A DNA stretch of 64,000 bases from assembly GCA_013146195.2 (NCBI GenBank), contig CM028381.1:56541546-56605545 (forward strand), in the 5' to 3' direction. Each line of letters opens with the position of its first letter. Positions within the stretch are counted from its first letter, which is position 1. Of the stretch, positions 1 to 9,895 are shown one piece after another. This stretch comes from Codonopsis lanceolata. Its lineage: Eukaryota > Streptophyta > Magnoliopsida > Asterales > Campanulaceae. A program made the translations under genes and the position numbers. A model generated the notes under the pieces. The model searched no databases. It was not told the origin of the DNA and saw nothing but the letters and a program-made list of their open reading frames with translations.

Positions 1-93
1 CATTTAATGCGAGCGTGCCCTGAGTGATGTCACCAGTCCTTGCAGTCGTCACTTCGGCCTCTTTTTCCCCCCAAAACCGTTGAGAACCCAGCC

Positions 94-1030
94 TATTAAA
101 GGCCAACCCCTCTTCCCTTTCTTCTCTTTCTTTTTTACCATCATCGAGTTTTCAGAGAGAAGAATTTTTGGAGAGCTTCTACTTCCGGTGCCCACTGCAT
201 TCCAGGTTCCGGTGAACTCAATCAACTTTCTCCACCGTTTATTCACTCCTGGCGTTTACAACCTTTGTGTCGGCTCAGTTTCAACTATTATCCTTCTGTA
301 GAGAATCACCTCAACCTTTCAGAACAATAAATTCCCTCCCCCCCTTTTCTGTCATGCTCTTCTGTTTTTTCGCTTTGAATGAAGGCTTCTGGGTTTAGTA
401 TGGATTTTTGCTTTCTCAATTCATCTCCGTATGCCTCTGTTAGGGTTTAAGAGGGTAAGACCGCCCTTAGGTAGAGATCGAGGAATAGAACTCATGATCT
501 TGCTCGCTAGGCAGGCAGGACCCCTTGTGTTGACCTAGATTTAGGATTTCTTTCCCCTTTTCTTTGCTAGTTACCCGGGCAGGATACTGATTGCCATCTT
601 CCTCGATCTCTTTGTAGATGTCTGAGATGTCCGAAAATGACCGCAAGGCTTTTAGCTACGGCGGGAAGAACGATTCCCTAAGCAGCGAGAAGTCCCCATC
701 CATTGGCAATGAGTATGATGAGGGAGCCAGATCCGTGGCCGGGCCAACGGTTCAAAGGCGTGTTACTGCCCCTATAGTCGATTTGACTGATTCCTCCAGC
801 GAGGAAGATTCCGGCGAGGAGAGTGTGATCGGGGTTTTGCTGTCAGGCGAGGGCTCGACCAACAGGTGGCCAATGTTGATGCTACGGCCGGACGGGTGAG
901 GGCCGAGCAAGGAGAAGTGGCCGGAGGGGCTTCTGATGCTGATGAGGCAGACGACATGCCACTTGCCCGACGTTTTAAGAAGACGGGCCGTTCTCAGGTG
1001 GAAGCCACTCCTGAGGAAGAGAAAAGATGA
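94..1030 (+). CDS. 5' part of an unidentified acidic-protein gene (TE-type), broken
   Basis: Seen: a TATA-like box TATTAAA at 94-100, a pyrimidine-rich leader, a possible 5'UTR intron (donor GGTAAGA near 453, acceptor TTTGTAG ending at 617) and an ATG at 618. The first frame codes 93 residues, starting MSEMSENDRK and rich in Ser, Glu and Asp (DLTDSSSEEDSGEES), and ends at 899. A shift of frame near 835-850 continues a similar Ala/Glu/Asp-rich protein (DMPLARRFKKTG) to about 1030. An acidic tract (EEEEEEE) lies in another frame near 1085-1105. I do not recognise the family. The TATA, leader and intron layout resembles extra genes carried by Tat retrotransposons, but that is inference. The 3' part runs into the gap at 1278. 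Confidence 0.3.
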
Positions 1031-1277
1031 CGCAATGCCTTGCCAGGCTCGTATGGAGGTCCCACTTGATGAAGTTATCGAAGACGAAGAAGAGGAGGAG
1101 GAAGAGCCCGACGGTAACGCATGCCGATTTAAAAGTGCTTCACGGGCCACTAGACACGGCGTGACAAGTGGATCGCGTGGCTCATGTCACTTTGTGTCGA
1201 TCCGCTATTATCGGCAAGAAAAATGGATATGCCCGCTGGTCGTTAAGCTTTCCCGTGAGCAGGAAACGAGCTTTATT

Positions 1278-1377
1278 NNNNNNNNNNNNNNNNNNNNNNN
1301 NNNNNNNNNNNNNNNNNNNNNNNNNNNNNNNNNNNNNNNNNNNNNNNNNNNNNNNNNNNNNNNNNNNNNNNNNNNNN
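1278..1377. other. Assembly gap (100 N)
   Basis: Exactly 100 N. To the right the sequence starts inside the LTR of chromovirus A, at the equivalent of position 8897 of the 3' LTR, so about 1.3 kb of the 5' LTR is missing or collapsed here. Linkage with 1-1277 is only as good as the scaffolding. Confidence 0.97.
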
Positions 1378-2923
1378 ATCATTGTTAATTGAGGTCTTGA
1401 ACATGTTAGAAAAAAAAATGTATTGTATGTTTGTTGTTGAAAGTGATATTATTTGGAAATGCCCTAAATTATGCCTATGAGATATGTGTGAAATTGTTAT
1501 GTGTTGTATCTTTAATATTGGACTATATAAGGATCATGAATTGCATTAAATTGTTTTAGGTGAATTTATACCTTGTTGAACCTAGAATTGACCTAGGTTG
1601 GGTTATGAAGCACATAGCTTCAATTTCTCCCAATTTGGGAATTTAGAGCAAAGACTTCAGCGGAGGTCGACTCTAGGGAATATTTGAACATGTTGAACTC
1701 TAATTTCAATCCTCAAGTTTGAACGCCGCTTGATTTGATTTACTCAAGTATGAGTTTGGTTTAATTGATTATAACAAGTTGTTATGAAAGATTGGTTTTG
1801 TGCAATTTAATTGCCTTGATATGATTTTTATAGTAGATTAATACCCTACTTGGTTGGTCGAAGTTCGCCTTGTCATTCCGTCCTTAATTGGTTTAAGTCA
1901 AGTAAATATCTACTGTGCATTGCATTGAGTCACCGGCATTAAATGGTTTGTTTATCAAGTCGGGGTGGACGATGCATCGCCTTCACGAATTATGGGATTC
2001 GTGCTCGCTATGGATCGCCGCACACCGGGACTCACACACCCTCCACCGTAGGCCGCGGTGGGGAAGTAGCCTTAAAACTTTGTCGTATCGGTTAAGTGCC
2101 GCATTGGCTTGCTATTGAGATCGAGTAGCACTCGGCGATAGTCGATGAATTCACATAACATCGATGGCACGAACCCGAATGAGAATGTTTTGCAGAGACT
2201 CTACGAAGCGGCGTGACTATCATATCCTACTTGTATGATTTACTTTACGCACTTATGTGAATAAGGTGCTAAGTGTTAAATGATGATAATATGCCATAAT
2301 TGTGATAAATGTCATGCTATAACATGAACATGCATATTTTGGTAACTTACTAAGTCTTCGACTTACCTATTTGTTTGCTTTGTTTTCCTTAGATCAAAGC
2401 CGAGGCGTCCCACGCTAGATTCACGTGCTCGCTTGGGCGTTGTGAGCGAGGTTGCTCTTTGGACTTTAATCGATTAATCATTTATTTTGGAAAGGGCGTT
2501 GGGAAGCAAGTCATGTAGACTTGGCTTGGGGTTTGTATGTTGTAGTAACTTAAATATTTAATACTTGTAATCTTTTGGTATCTTAATATGTCGAGCTTGT
2601 TTATATGTTGTATGGTTCATCACGGTTTCTTCCGCTAAAAGCTTGTTTAAAAGTATTATTATTGTTGTTGTCTCAGGCATGTTGTGGCCGTTGAGGTTGT
2701 TATAAGCATGTGTTAATTGTAGGAGTAGTTGTTGGGTTCGGTATGGCCAGATGACTTGTTTAAATTAGGTTGTTTTTAGGCCAAGTGTAGCCAGAGTTGT
2801 TATTGTATGCAATGTTGCGCCACATGAATTTTATGATCCTACTATGCATGCTTATGTGTTTAACTTGATTATTTGGACCAGCGCGATTCGGGATCTCGCA
2901 TTGGCCGGTCAGGTGAGTATCCG
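1378..2923 (+). repeat. 5' LTR of chromovirus A, 5'-truncated by the gap
   Basis: Aligns by eye with 8897-10437 of the 3' LTR over its whole length, including the hairpin CACGAAT/ATTCGTG at 1984-2003 and the acceptor-like CTTTGTTTTCCTTAG at 2378-2392. The last 20 bases before the PBS are disturbed: the 3' LTR ends GGGCCGTCACA, while this copy reads GGTCAGGTGAGTATCCG. The exact 3' border is therefore uncertain by about 15 bases. Confidence 0.88.
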
Positions 2924-2925
2924 AT

Positions 2926-2936
2926 TGGTATCGAGC
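2926..2936 (+). other. Primer binding site, initiator Met tRNA type (one base lost)
   Basis: TGGTATCGAGC follows the LTR. Plant chromoviruses commonly use TGGTATCAGAGC, complementary to the 3' end of initiator tRNA-Met. One A is missing compared with the perfect copy at 22140-22151. Confidence 0.8.
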
Positions 2937-3033
2937 TATAGGTTAGCTGTCGGCCAGGATAGGTTCCATGGCCTAGGTGGGTTGGTTATTTGTGTGATGA
3001 TTCTAACGTCGAGTGAATTCTTGTAGGAGTTCG

Positions 3034-4090
3034 ATGGATAATCCTAGGAATGGAAATGGCCGCGGTAGAGGTAGGCCGGGGAGAGGTCCGTAGAACACTG
3101 AAGTTGAGGTACCGCCCGCGTAATCAGTGGGTCGGATATGGCGAGATTACAGTATGTTGATGGCTTTTCCGGCGGAGGCAGGCCGGGGAGGTCAAGGGGA
3201 GGTACCACCACCTCGTCGGAGGAAGTTGCACCACCAGAGGCCAGAGGCGACAACACTCTCTAGAGATTCCTTAAGTTGAAGCCTAGTGCATTTCTTGGGA
3301 GCCAAACCCAGGGAGGCTGAGTTGTGGATGGAAGAGATGATCAAAATCTTATCTATGTTGGAGTGTCTTGATGAGGAGAAAGTCGGACTAGCGGCGTTTA
3401 AGTTTAAGGGAGCCGCCAGAACATTGGTGGAATGTATTGAAAGGAAAGTTGGGAGATGCAACAAGTCCCAATCACTTGGGCTAATTTTCGAGAGGAATTT
3501 AAGGAGGAATACGTCTGGGATGTGGTTCGCAACCAAAGGGAGAAAGAATTCTATAATCTTGAGCAAGGTACCATGGCGTGGCGGAGTATTGCGAAGTTCA
3601 CCGAGTTGAGCCGTTATTGCGTATTTGATTCCTACGGAGGCTCGGAGAACACATAAGTTTGTTAAAGGGTTGAGGACTGAATTTAGGAAGCAGATTCTAG
3701 CACTTAAGCTCACTTGATTATCGGTTGCAGTTGATAGAGCTTATGAGGTTGAGCAAGATATTGAGGAGCACCGAGTCAAGAGTAATTCGGGTAATGCACG
3801 GGCTACTCGAGAACACTAATCGGGGAAATAATTCGGTAGCGTAAGGGGATACCAAGGAAACCGGGATAGGAGGTGGAGGCCAAGGTAGGCCCGCAGGCGG
3901 GGAAGCAGGGGTAACAACACTTCTTCTACTCGAGGCGGCAAGGGTCTCGTAATGAGACTATGATTTGTTCGTTACGCGGAAGTCGGGGCCTGTGGTGATA
4001 GGTCTTTGGGCAAAGTGGGAAGTGTTACATTTGTGGAGATGGGACTCACATGAAGAGATTGTCCCAAGTTCAAGGCTAGTCGGTCGGGTG
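3034..4090 (+). pseudogene. gag: gag of chromovirus A (capsid and zinc knuckle), frameshifted
   Basis: Capsid/nucleocapsid precursor that would package the element RNA. A probable start at 3034 (MDNPRNGNGRGRGRP) meets a TAG at 3091. The Retrotrans_gag core is readable at 3273-3455 (FLGAKPREAELWMEEMI) and, after a frameshift, at 3456-3656 (WANFREEFKEEYVWDVV), then again downstream (AYEVEQDIEEHRVKSN, 3736-3784). A CCHC knuckle is seen near 4020-4060 (CYICGDGTHMKR); a 2-base loss after KR destroys the last Cys. At least one stop and three frame changes make the gene non-functional as assembled. Gag is followed directly by protease, as expected for Ty3/gypsy. Confidence 0.85.
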
Positions 4091-4118
4091 GCGCCGAGGC
4101 GGATGGGGGCTAAGAGAG

Positions 4119-4640
4119 ATGGGGATGGCAAGAAGGTTCGAGGGCGTGTGTTTGCGCTTGATCGGTAGCGAGGTTCGAGGTCTGGCGGTGATAGGAGGTA
4201 CTCTTTCTATATTTGATCATAAGGCTCGAATTCTCATAGATCCGGGTCTTCGCATTCTTATGTTGCCGCACTTTGTTGAGAATCTTTGCGTGTTGCCTCA
4301 ATCTTTGCCATACTTGCTTGAAGTGTCTACCCGCTCGGGGAATATATTCGCGTCGAAGTGTTCAAGATCTTGTGATGTTTTGGTGGGTGACCACACTTTG
4401 CATGCTTGGACTTGGTAGTTCTCCCATACGTGATTTTGATGTGATTCTTGGCATGGGTGGTTATGTGCTTATCATGCTATAGTTGTTGCCATAGGAAGAG
4501 GGTTACTTTTTATATGCCTTGGGTGTGCTGAATTTACTTTTGTGGGTGATCAAGCGTCGAGTGACTTGCATTTCATTTACTGCACTAAGGGCTAGAAAAT
4601 TGTTATCTCAAGGTGTGTACGGGTTATCTTGCTGCGTTGT
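4119..4640 (+). pseudogene. Retropepsin-like protease region of chromovirus A
   Basis: Aspartic protease that would mature Gag-Pol. The block GTLSIFDHKARILIDPG (about 4197-4248) matches the chromovirus protease N-terminus, where the active-site Asp lies in LIDPG. Downstream text in two frames fits the rest of the fold: LPYLLEVSTRSG, CDVLVGDHTLHA and DFDVILGMG (about 4308-4460). Frames alternate, so there are at least two indels. Sits between gag and RT with no spacer, as in a single gag-pol polyprotein. Confidence 0.75.
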
Positions 4641-4700
4641 TGATAAGAAGAGGTCTTCGCCGAGTTTAGAGGAGGTTCCGGTAGTATGTGAGTTTCCGAT

Positions 4701-5339
4701 GTGTTTTCTACCGATCATGCTATGCCGCCCGATAGAGAACTAGAATTTTGTATTGAGCTTATTCCGGGGACTTCACCGATTTCTAAGGCACCGTATAGGA
4801 TGGCGCCCGCGGAGCTTAGAGAGTTGAAAACTCAGTTGCAGGAACTCCTAGAGATTGGTTTTATTAAGCCAAGTGTGTCGCCTTGGGGCGCACCGGTCCT
4901 ATTTGTGAGGAAGAAAGATGGGAGTTTGCGGTTATGCATAGATTATCGCGAATTGAATAAGGTGACCATTAAGAATAAGTATCCTCTACCCCACATTGAT
5001 GATCTTTTTGACCAATTGCAAGGGTCTATTGTTTATTCTAAGCTTGATTTGCGATGGGGTTACTATCAATTGAAGGTTAGAGAGGAAGACATTCCGAAGA
5101 CAGCTTTTCGCACTAGATATGGGCATTTTGAATTCGTGGTGATGCCGTTTGGGTTGACGAATGCGCCAGCGGTATTTATGGACTTGATGAACCGTGTCTT
5201 TCATAGTTATCTCGATTGTTTCGTGGTAGTCTTCATTGATGATATCTTAGTGTATTCGAAATCTCGGGAGGAGCATGAGAAACATTTGAGGATTGTCTTG
5301 TCTATTCTTCGGAGAAGCTTGACTTTATGCGAAGTTTAG
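4701..5339 (+). pseudogene. pol: Reverse transcriptase domain of chromovirus A
   Basis: RNA-directed DNA polymerase copying element RNA. In order: linker SPISKAPYRMAPAELRELK, then GFIKPSVSPWGAPVLFVRKK, DYRELNKVTIKNKYPLPHID, the palm LDLRWGYYQ (family usually LDLRSGYHQ), FEFVVMPFGLTNAPAVF and the catalytic FIDDILVYS (family usually YVDD or FIDD), so both catalytic Asp are kept. The frame is open for 212 codons. It breaks near 5310-5410, where LYAKFSKCEFWLEEV-like text is scattered over frames by small indels. The upstream text EEVPVVCEFPMCF is the usual protease-RT linker in another frame. The domain itself is intact, but its connection to RNase H is not. Confidence 0.93.
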
Positions 5340-5406
5340 CAAATGTGCCTTTTGGCTTGAGGAAGTGTCCTTTTGGGGCATATCATTTCTAGCGCCGGAG
5401 TAGCCG

Positions 5407-6585
5407 TTGATCCTTCTAAGGTTGAGCGGTGGCGATTGGAAGAGACCTAGTTCGGTTACCGAGATTCGGAGTTTCTTGGGTCTAGCGGGTTATTACCGAA
5501 GATTTATTGAGGGATTTTCTCGGATTGTGACTCCTATGACGAAATTGACGCAGAAGAATGTGCCTTTTGTTTGGAGCGAGAAATGTGAAGTTAGCTTTCA
5601 AGAGCTTAAGAAGCGGTTGACGTCGGCACCTATTTTGGCTTTGCCTAGTGGAGGAGATAATTTTGTGATTTATAGTGATGCTTCTAAGGAAGGTTTGGGA
5701 TGTGTGTTGATGCAGAATGGTAGAGTTATCGCCTATGCGTCGAGGAAGTTGTCTATTCACGAGCAGAATTACCCGACACACGATATGGAGTTGGCTGCGA
5801 TTATTTTCGCGTTGCATAAATGGAAACATTACTTGTATGGAGCTAAATTTGAGATCTTCACCGACCACAAGAGTTTGAAATACTTGTTTTCTCAAAAAGA
5901 ATTGAACATGAGACAACGAAGGTGGATGGAAAAGTTAAAGGACCACGATTGTACTATCTTGTATCATCCGGGGAAGGCAAATGTAGTAGCGGATGCCTTG
6001 AGTAGGAAGGTTCATATGTCGTGTATGATGGTTAAGGAGTGGAAGATGTTGGAGGACTTGCGAGATTGGGGTCCTAGTGTTTTTGATAAAGGTGTGATTT
6101 TCGCGAATGTTCGTGCTACACCAGTTTTGTTTGGAAAGATTAAAGAAGCGCAAAGGAATGATCCGGAGTTGAAGAAGATTTTTGATGGGTTGGCTGAGAA
6201 TGTATCGCCTGATTTTGTGACTAATAGTGAGGGTGCTTTGACATTTCGAGGCAGAATTTGTGTTCCTTCTAATGATGACTTGAAGAGGTTGGTTCTTGAT
6301 GAGGCTCATAAATCGAGGTATACCATTCACCCGGGGAGCACGAAGATGTACTTAGACTTGAAAAGACAATTTTGGTGGAAAGGCATGAAGAGAGAAATTG
6401 CGGAGTATGTGTCAAGGTGTTTGACTTGTCAGCAGGTTAAAGCTGAGCATCAGAGGCCTGCGGGACTTCTACAACCACTTGAGATTCCTGAGTGGAAATG
6501 GGAGTTCATTACTATGGATTTTGTGACGGGGTTACCCGCGAGAGGTTTTAATGCGGTTTGGGTTATAGTCAACATGATTGACTAA
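5407..6585 (+). pseudogene. pol: RT connection, RNase H and integrase N-terminal part of chromovirus A
   Basis: A 392-codon open frame. Residues about 15-60 are the RT connection (SFLGLAGYYRRFIEGFSRI). RNase H follows with its acidic residues visible: YSDASKEGLG, DMELAAIIFAL, FTDHKSLKYL and VADALSRK. RNase H removes RNA from RNA-DNA hybrids during reverse transcription. The integrase zinc domain HHCC is at about 6306-6440 (HKSRYTIHPG ... CLTCQQVKAEH). The start of the catalytic core is at the end (TMDFVTGLPARGF), where the first catalytic Asp (usually VIVDRLTKSAHF) reads VIVNMID and runs into a stop at 6583, caused by an indel. No start codon is needed; this is polyprotein. Confidence 0.93.
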
Positions 6586-6912
6586 GTCTGCACACTTCAT
6601 TCCGATAGCTATCACTTATTCGTTGACTCAGTTAGCAGCTTTGTACATCCAGGAGATCGTGAGACTTCATGGCGTACCGGTTAGTATTGTGTCCGATAGA
6701 GATCCGAGGTTCACATCCAGATTTTGGCAAACGTTGCAGGAAGCTTTGGGGACCAAATTAGACTTCAAGATCTGACTTTTCATCCGCAAAGCGGATGGTC
6801 ACCGGTCCGAGCGATTGATTCAGATTTTGGAGGATATGCTTGCGAGCTTGTGCCGTGGATTTCAAGGGAAGGCTGGGATTCTCACTTACCTTTAGCCGAA
6901 GTTTGCGTATAA
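6578..6912 (+). pseudogene. pol: Integrase catalytic core of chromovirus A, frameshifted
   Basis: Continues the integrase after a frameshift: TKSAHFIPIAITYSLTQLAA and then IVSDRDPRFTSRFWQTLQ, which holds the second catalytic Asp (SDRDPRF). The frame stops at 6774, and text in another frame resumes with HPQSGWSPVRAID, where the family has HPQTDGQSERTIQ with the catalytic Glu, then SHLPLAE. Two indels therefore hit the core, one at each side of the Glu motif. Integrase inserts the cDNA into host chromatin; this copy would not. Confidence 0.88.
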
Positions 6913-6938
6913 TAACTTGACTACGGTCGAGTATCAAG

Positions 6939-7607
6939 ATGGCGCCGTATGAAGCTTTGTATGGGCGTAAGTGTAGATCGCCAATTTGTTGGGATGAAGT
7001 TGGAGAGGCGAAACTTTGGGGTTCCGAGTTAGTGCAACAGTCGGTTGAGAGCGTGAAGTTGATTAGAGATCGTTTGCGCACCGCTCAAAGTCGACAAAAG
7101 AGTTATGCGGACAATCGAAGACGAGATCTTGAGTTCCAAGTGGGTGACTACGTGTTCTTGAAGGTGACACCGAGGAGAGGTACGAAGAGATTTGGCAAGA
7201 AAGGGAAGCTTACACCGAGGTACATTGGCCCATTCGAGATTCTTGAGAGAGTTGGGTCTTTAGCGTATCGCATTGCATTGCCACCGTCACTTTCGGAGAC
7301 TCATAATGTATTCCATGTTTCCATGTTGCGAAAGTATTTGAAAGATGATACCCATGTACTTGAGTATGAAGAGATAACGTTTGAGCCGGATATGTCTTAC
7401 GTTGAAAAGCCCGTGAAGATTTTGGATACCAAAGAGCAAGTTCTACGAACCAAGAAGATTCCCTTAGTTAAAGTTCTTTGGAGAAACCACAACATTGAAG
7501 AAGCGACTTGGGAAACTGAAGCGGGGATGCGCGAGAAGCATCCACATTTGTTTGACGAACTTGGTAAGAATTTAGGGACTAAATTCCTAAAGGAGGGGAG
7601 AGTGTAA
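6939..7607 (+). CDS. pol: Integrase C-terminal domain with chromodomain, chromovirus A
   Basis: A 222-codon open frame. N-terminal MAPYEALYGRKCRSPICWDE is the conserved end of the integrase core. The middle (FQVGDYVFLKVTPRRG ... GPFEILERVGSLAYRIALP) is the GPY/F-type C-terminal domain. The last 70 residues (PVKILDTKEQVLRTKKIPL, VLWRNHNIEEATWE) are a CR-type chromodomain, the feature that names chromoviruses and that steers integration to heterochromatin in this group. The stop codon TAA at 7605-7607 lies inside the 3' LTR (TGTAAC), so LTR and pol overlap by five bases. Confidence 0.93.
   Translation: MAPYEALYGRKCRSPICWDEVGEAKLWGSELVQQSVESVKLIRDRLRTAQSRQKSYADNRRRDLEFQVGDYVFLKVTPRRGTKRFGKKGKLTPRYIGPFEILERVGSLAYRIALPPSLSETHNVFHVSMLRKYLKDDTHVLEYEEITFEPDMSYVEKPVKILDTKEQVLRTKKIPLVKVLWRNHNIEEATWETEAGMREKHPHLFDELGKNLGTKFLKEGRV
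7588..7602 (+). other. Polypurine tract of chromovirus A
   Basis: AAAGGAGGGGAGAG lies directly before the LTR start TGTAACGCCCC. It primes plus-strand DNA synthesis. It overlaps the last codons of the chromodomain frame. Confidence 0.9.
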
Positions 7608-8473
7608 CGCCCCATAATCTTGCATGTGCATTCTATGCTTGTTTGTATACTTTCTTGGTTGATTGTGAACTTGTTTACTTAGTTATAAATGTTTTAGAAT
7701 CATTCATAGATCATTCTAGAAGTCCATAACATGTTTAGAATCATATAAACTTGTTTGTTGAATCGCCGGTTTGATCGCGTTGAAGTTGGCCTTAGCGATT
7801 CCTCTCGTTGCTCGTATTCGCTTCTATTTCGACGTACGAAGAGTTCGTTGAGTTCTTGGCTTTATATTCAGGTCTTAATCATGTTGAAACAAGTCTCTTT
7901 CATGTCCAAGATATCCTAGTTTGAATGGCGTTTGATTGTAGTTTGATTCGTTGTTCATTCGTCGCGTGGTTCGCGCCTTGTCTATCTTGTTCCGGGAGTT
8001 GTTCGGGTGTGTTTCCAACTCGTTTTGAGTAGGGTTAGACCTTAGAATGGTTGCCCATAAGTTTGGGATCATTTAGGACTAGTTTAGATCAAGTTCTAGA
8101 GATTCTGGAGCCGAGGCGGCCGCATGGGACCTTGCGAGGCGCCCGCCTCAACTGCAGAGAGCAAATTCAAAATGGAATGAACTTGGGAGTAGTCTCAGAG
8201 GTTGAGGCGGCCGCATGGCCTTGGGTGAGGCGCCCGCCTCACCTGCAGATCTGCTACGGGATTTTTCTTCCCCTGTTTTGAGTTAGGTCGTGAAATGCCT
8301 ATCCTACCCCCTTTAAACCCCCTCTAAACCCTTCCTAAATACCCACACTTAGTCCTAATCAAGTCCTAACTTTAATTGGAGGTTAATTTAGTTTGGTTAA
8401 GTGTTTGTTAACTTCCTAATTCTCACTAATTGCACTTGAGAAATACCCCTTGTACCCTTCTCTTGATTGGAGG

Positions 8474-8481
8474 TATAAATA
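8474..8481 (+). promoter_or_regulatory. TATA box of LTR-A
   Basis: TATAAATA in the context GGAGGTATAAATACCC. Equivalent boxes stand in the same place in LTR-B (19075-19080) and the solo LTR (37926-37932). Confidence 0.75.
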
Positions 8482-8714
8482 CCCAACATTGACCAAATTT
8501 TCAGTAAGTCTTTCATTTGTTCATCCTACTTCTACAAGTTAGAGAGAGAGAGAGTTGGGGGCTTGAGTTTTGAGCCCTAGCTTCATCTTCTTCCTCCGAT
8601 CCTCAAGGATTCCACCGTTCGATCGCCGCCAAACTTCGGATTCTCGACGGGTGAGACGAAAGGAACGACTTCACCGTTTAGATTTGGATTCTCTTGAGTT
8701 TTTATCCAAGCTAG

Positions 8715-9895
8715 GTAAGTTACTCTTCTTCATTTTTGTTCTCATTGACCCTAAGGAAACAAAGTTTATGATGTGTGAGGTCAATGAGGACACATAATTG
8801 CTTCCTATGCTTTTCATTTGGAATTTTAAATGTATGATTTTGATAGAAGCATGTCTAGGTGAATTTCTTGCCTTTGGGAGTTTAAATTACTCTTTTATCA
8901 TGTTAATTGAGGTCTTGAACATGTTAGAAAAAAATGTGTTATGTTTGTTGTTGAAAGTGAAATTATTTGGAAATGCCCTAAATTATGCCTATGAGATATG
9001 TGTGAAAGTTGTTATGTGTTGTATCTTTAATATTGGACTATATAAGGATCATGAATTGCATTAAATTGTTTTAGGTGAATTTATACCTTGTTGAACCTAG
9101 AATTGACCTAGGTTGGGTTATGAAACACATAGCTTCAATTTCTCCAAATTTGGGAATTTAGAGCAAAGACTCAACGGAGTCGACTCTAGGGAATATTTGA
9201 ACATGTTAAACTCTAATTTCAATCCCTACGAAGTTTGAACGCCGTTTGATTTGATTTACTCAAGTATGAGTTTGGTTTAATTGATTATAACAAGTTGTTA
9301 TGAAAGATTGGTTTTGTGCAATTTAATTGCCTTGATATGATTTTATAGTAGAGATTAATACCCTACTTGGTTGGTCGAGTTCGCTCTTGTCGAATTCGGT
9401 CCTTAATTGGTTTAAGTCAAGTAAATATCTACTTGTGCATTGCATTGAGTCCAGCTGGCATTAAATGGTTTGTTTATCAAGTCAGGGTGGGACGATGCAT
9501 CGCCTTCACGAATTATGGGATTCGTGCTCGCTATGGATCGCCGCACCCGGGACTCCACACCCCTCCACCGTGTGGGGAAAGTAACCCTTGCCGTATCAGT
9601 TAAGTGCCGCATTGGCTTGCTATTGAGATCGAGTAGTACTCGACGATAGTCGATGAATTCACATAACATCGATGGCACGAACCAGTAACAGAATGTTTTG
9701 CAGGAGCTACTGCGTGACTATCATATCCTACTTGTATGATTTACTTTACGCACTTATGTGAATAAGGTGCTAAGTGTTAAATGATGTTAATATGCCATAA
9801 TTGTGATAAATGTCATGCTATAACATGAACATGCATATTTTGGTAACTTACTAAGTCTTTCGACTTACCCTATTTGTTTGCTTTGTTTTCCTTAG
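8715..9895 (+). other. Intron-like segment inside LTR-A with donor hairpin
   Basis: Donor CTAG|GTAAGT at 8715 and acceptor CTTTGTTTTCCTTAG at 9881-9895 bound 1181 bases. Just after the donor, CTCATTGACC (8741-8750) pairs with GGTCAATGAG (8779-8788). The loop holds CTAAGGAAACAAAG (8751-8764), which is complementary to the acceptor with one base unpaired. A second hairpin TAAGTC/GACTTA (9852-9867) stands 14 bases before the acceptor tract. The same arrangement recurs in the other chromovirus LTRs of the window. Splicing is predicted, not shown. Confidence 0.6.
9507..9526 (+). other. Conserved LTR hairpin CACGAAT/ATTCGTG
   Basis: A seven-base stem with a six-base loop, flanked by GACGATGCATC and GGATCGCCG. 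Also present at 1984-2003, 20672-20691 and 39481-39502. In the last the outer C-G pair is replaced by T-A and the stem is one pair longer. Confidence 0.6.
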
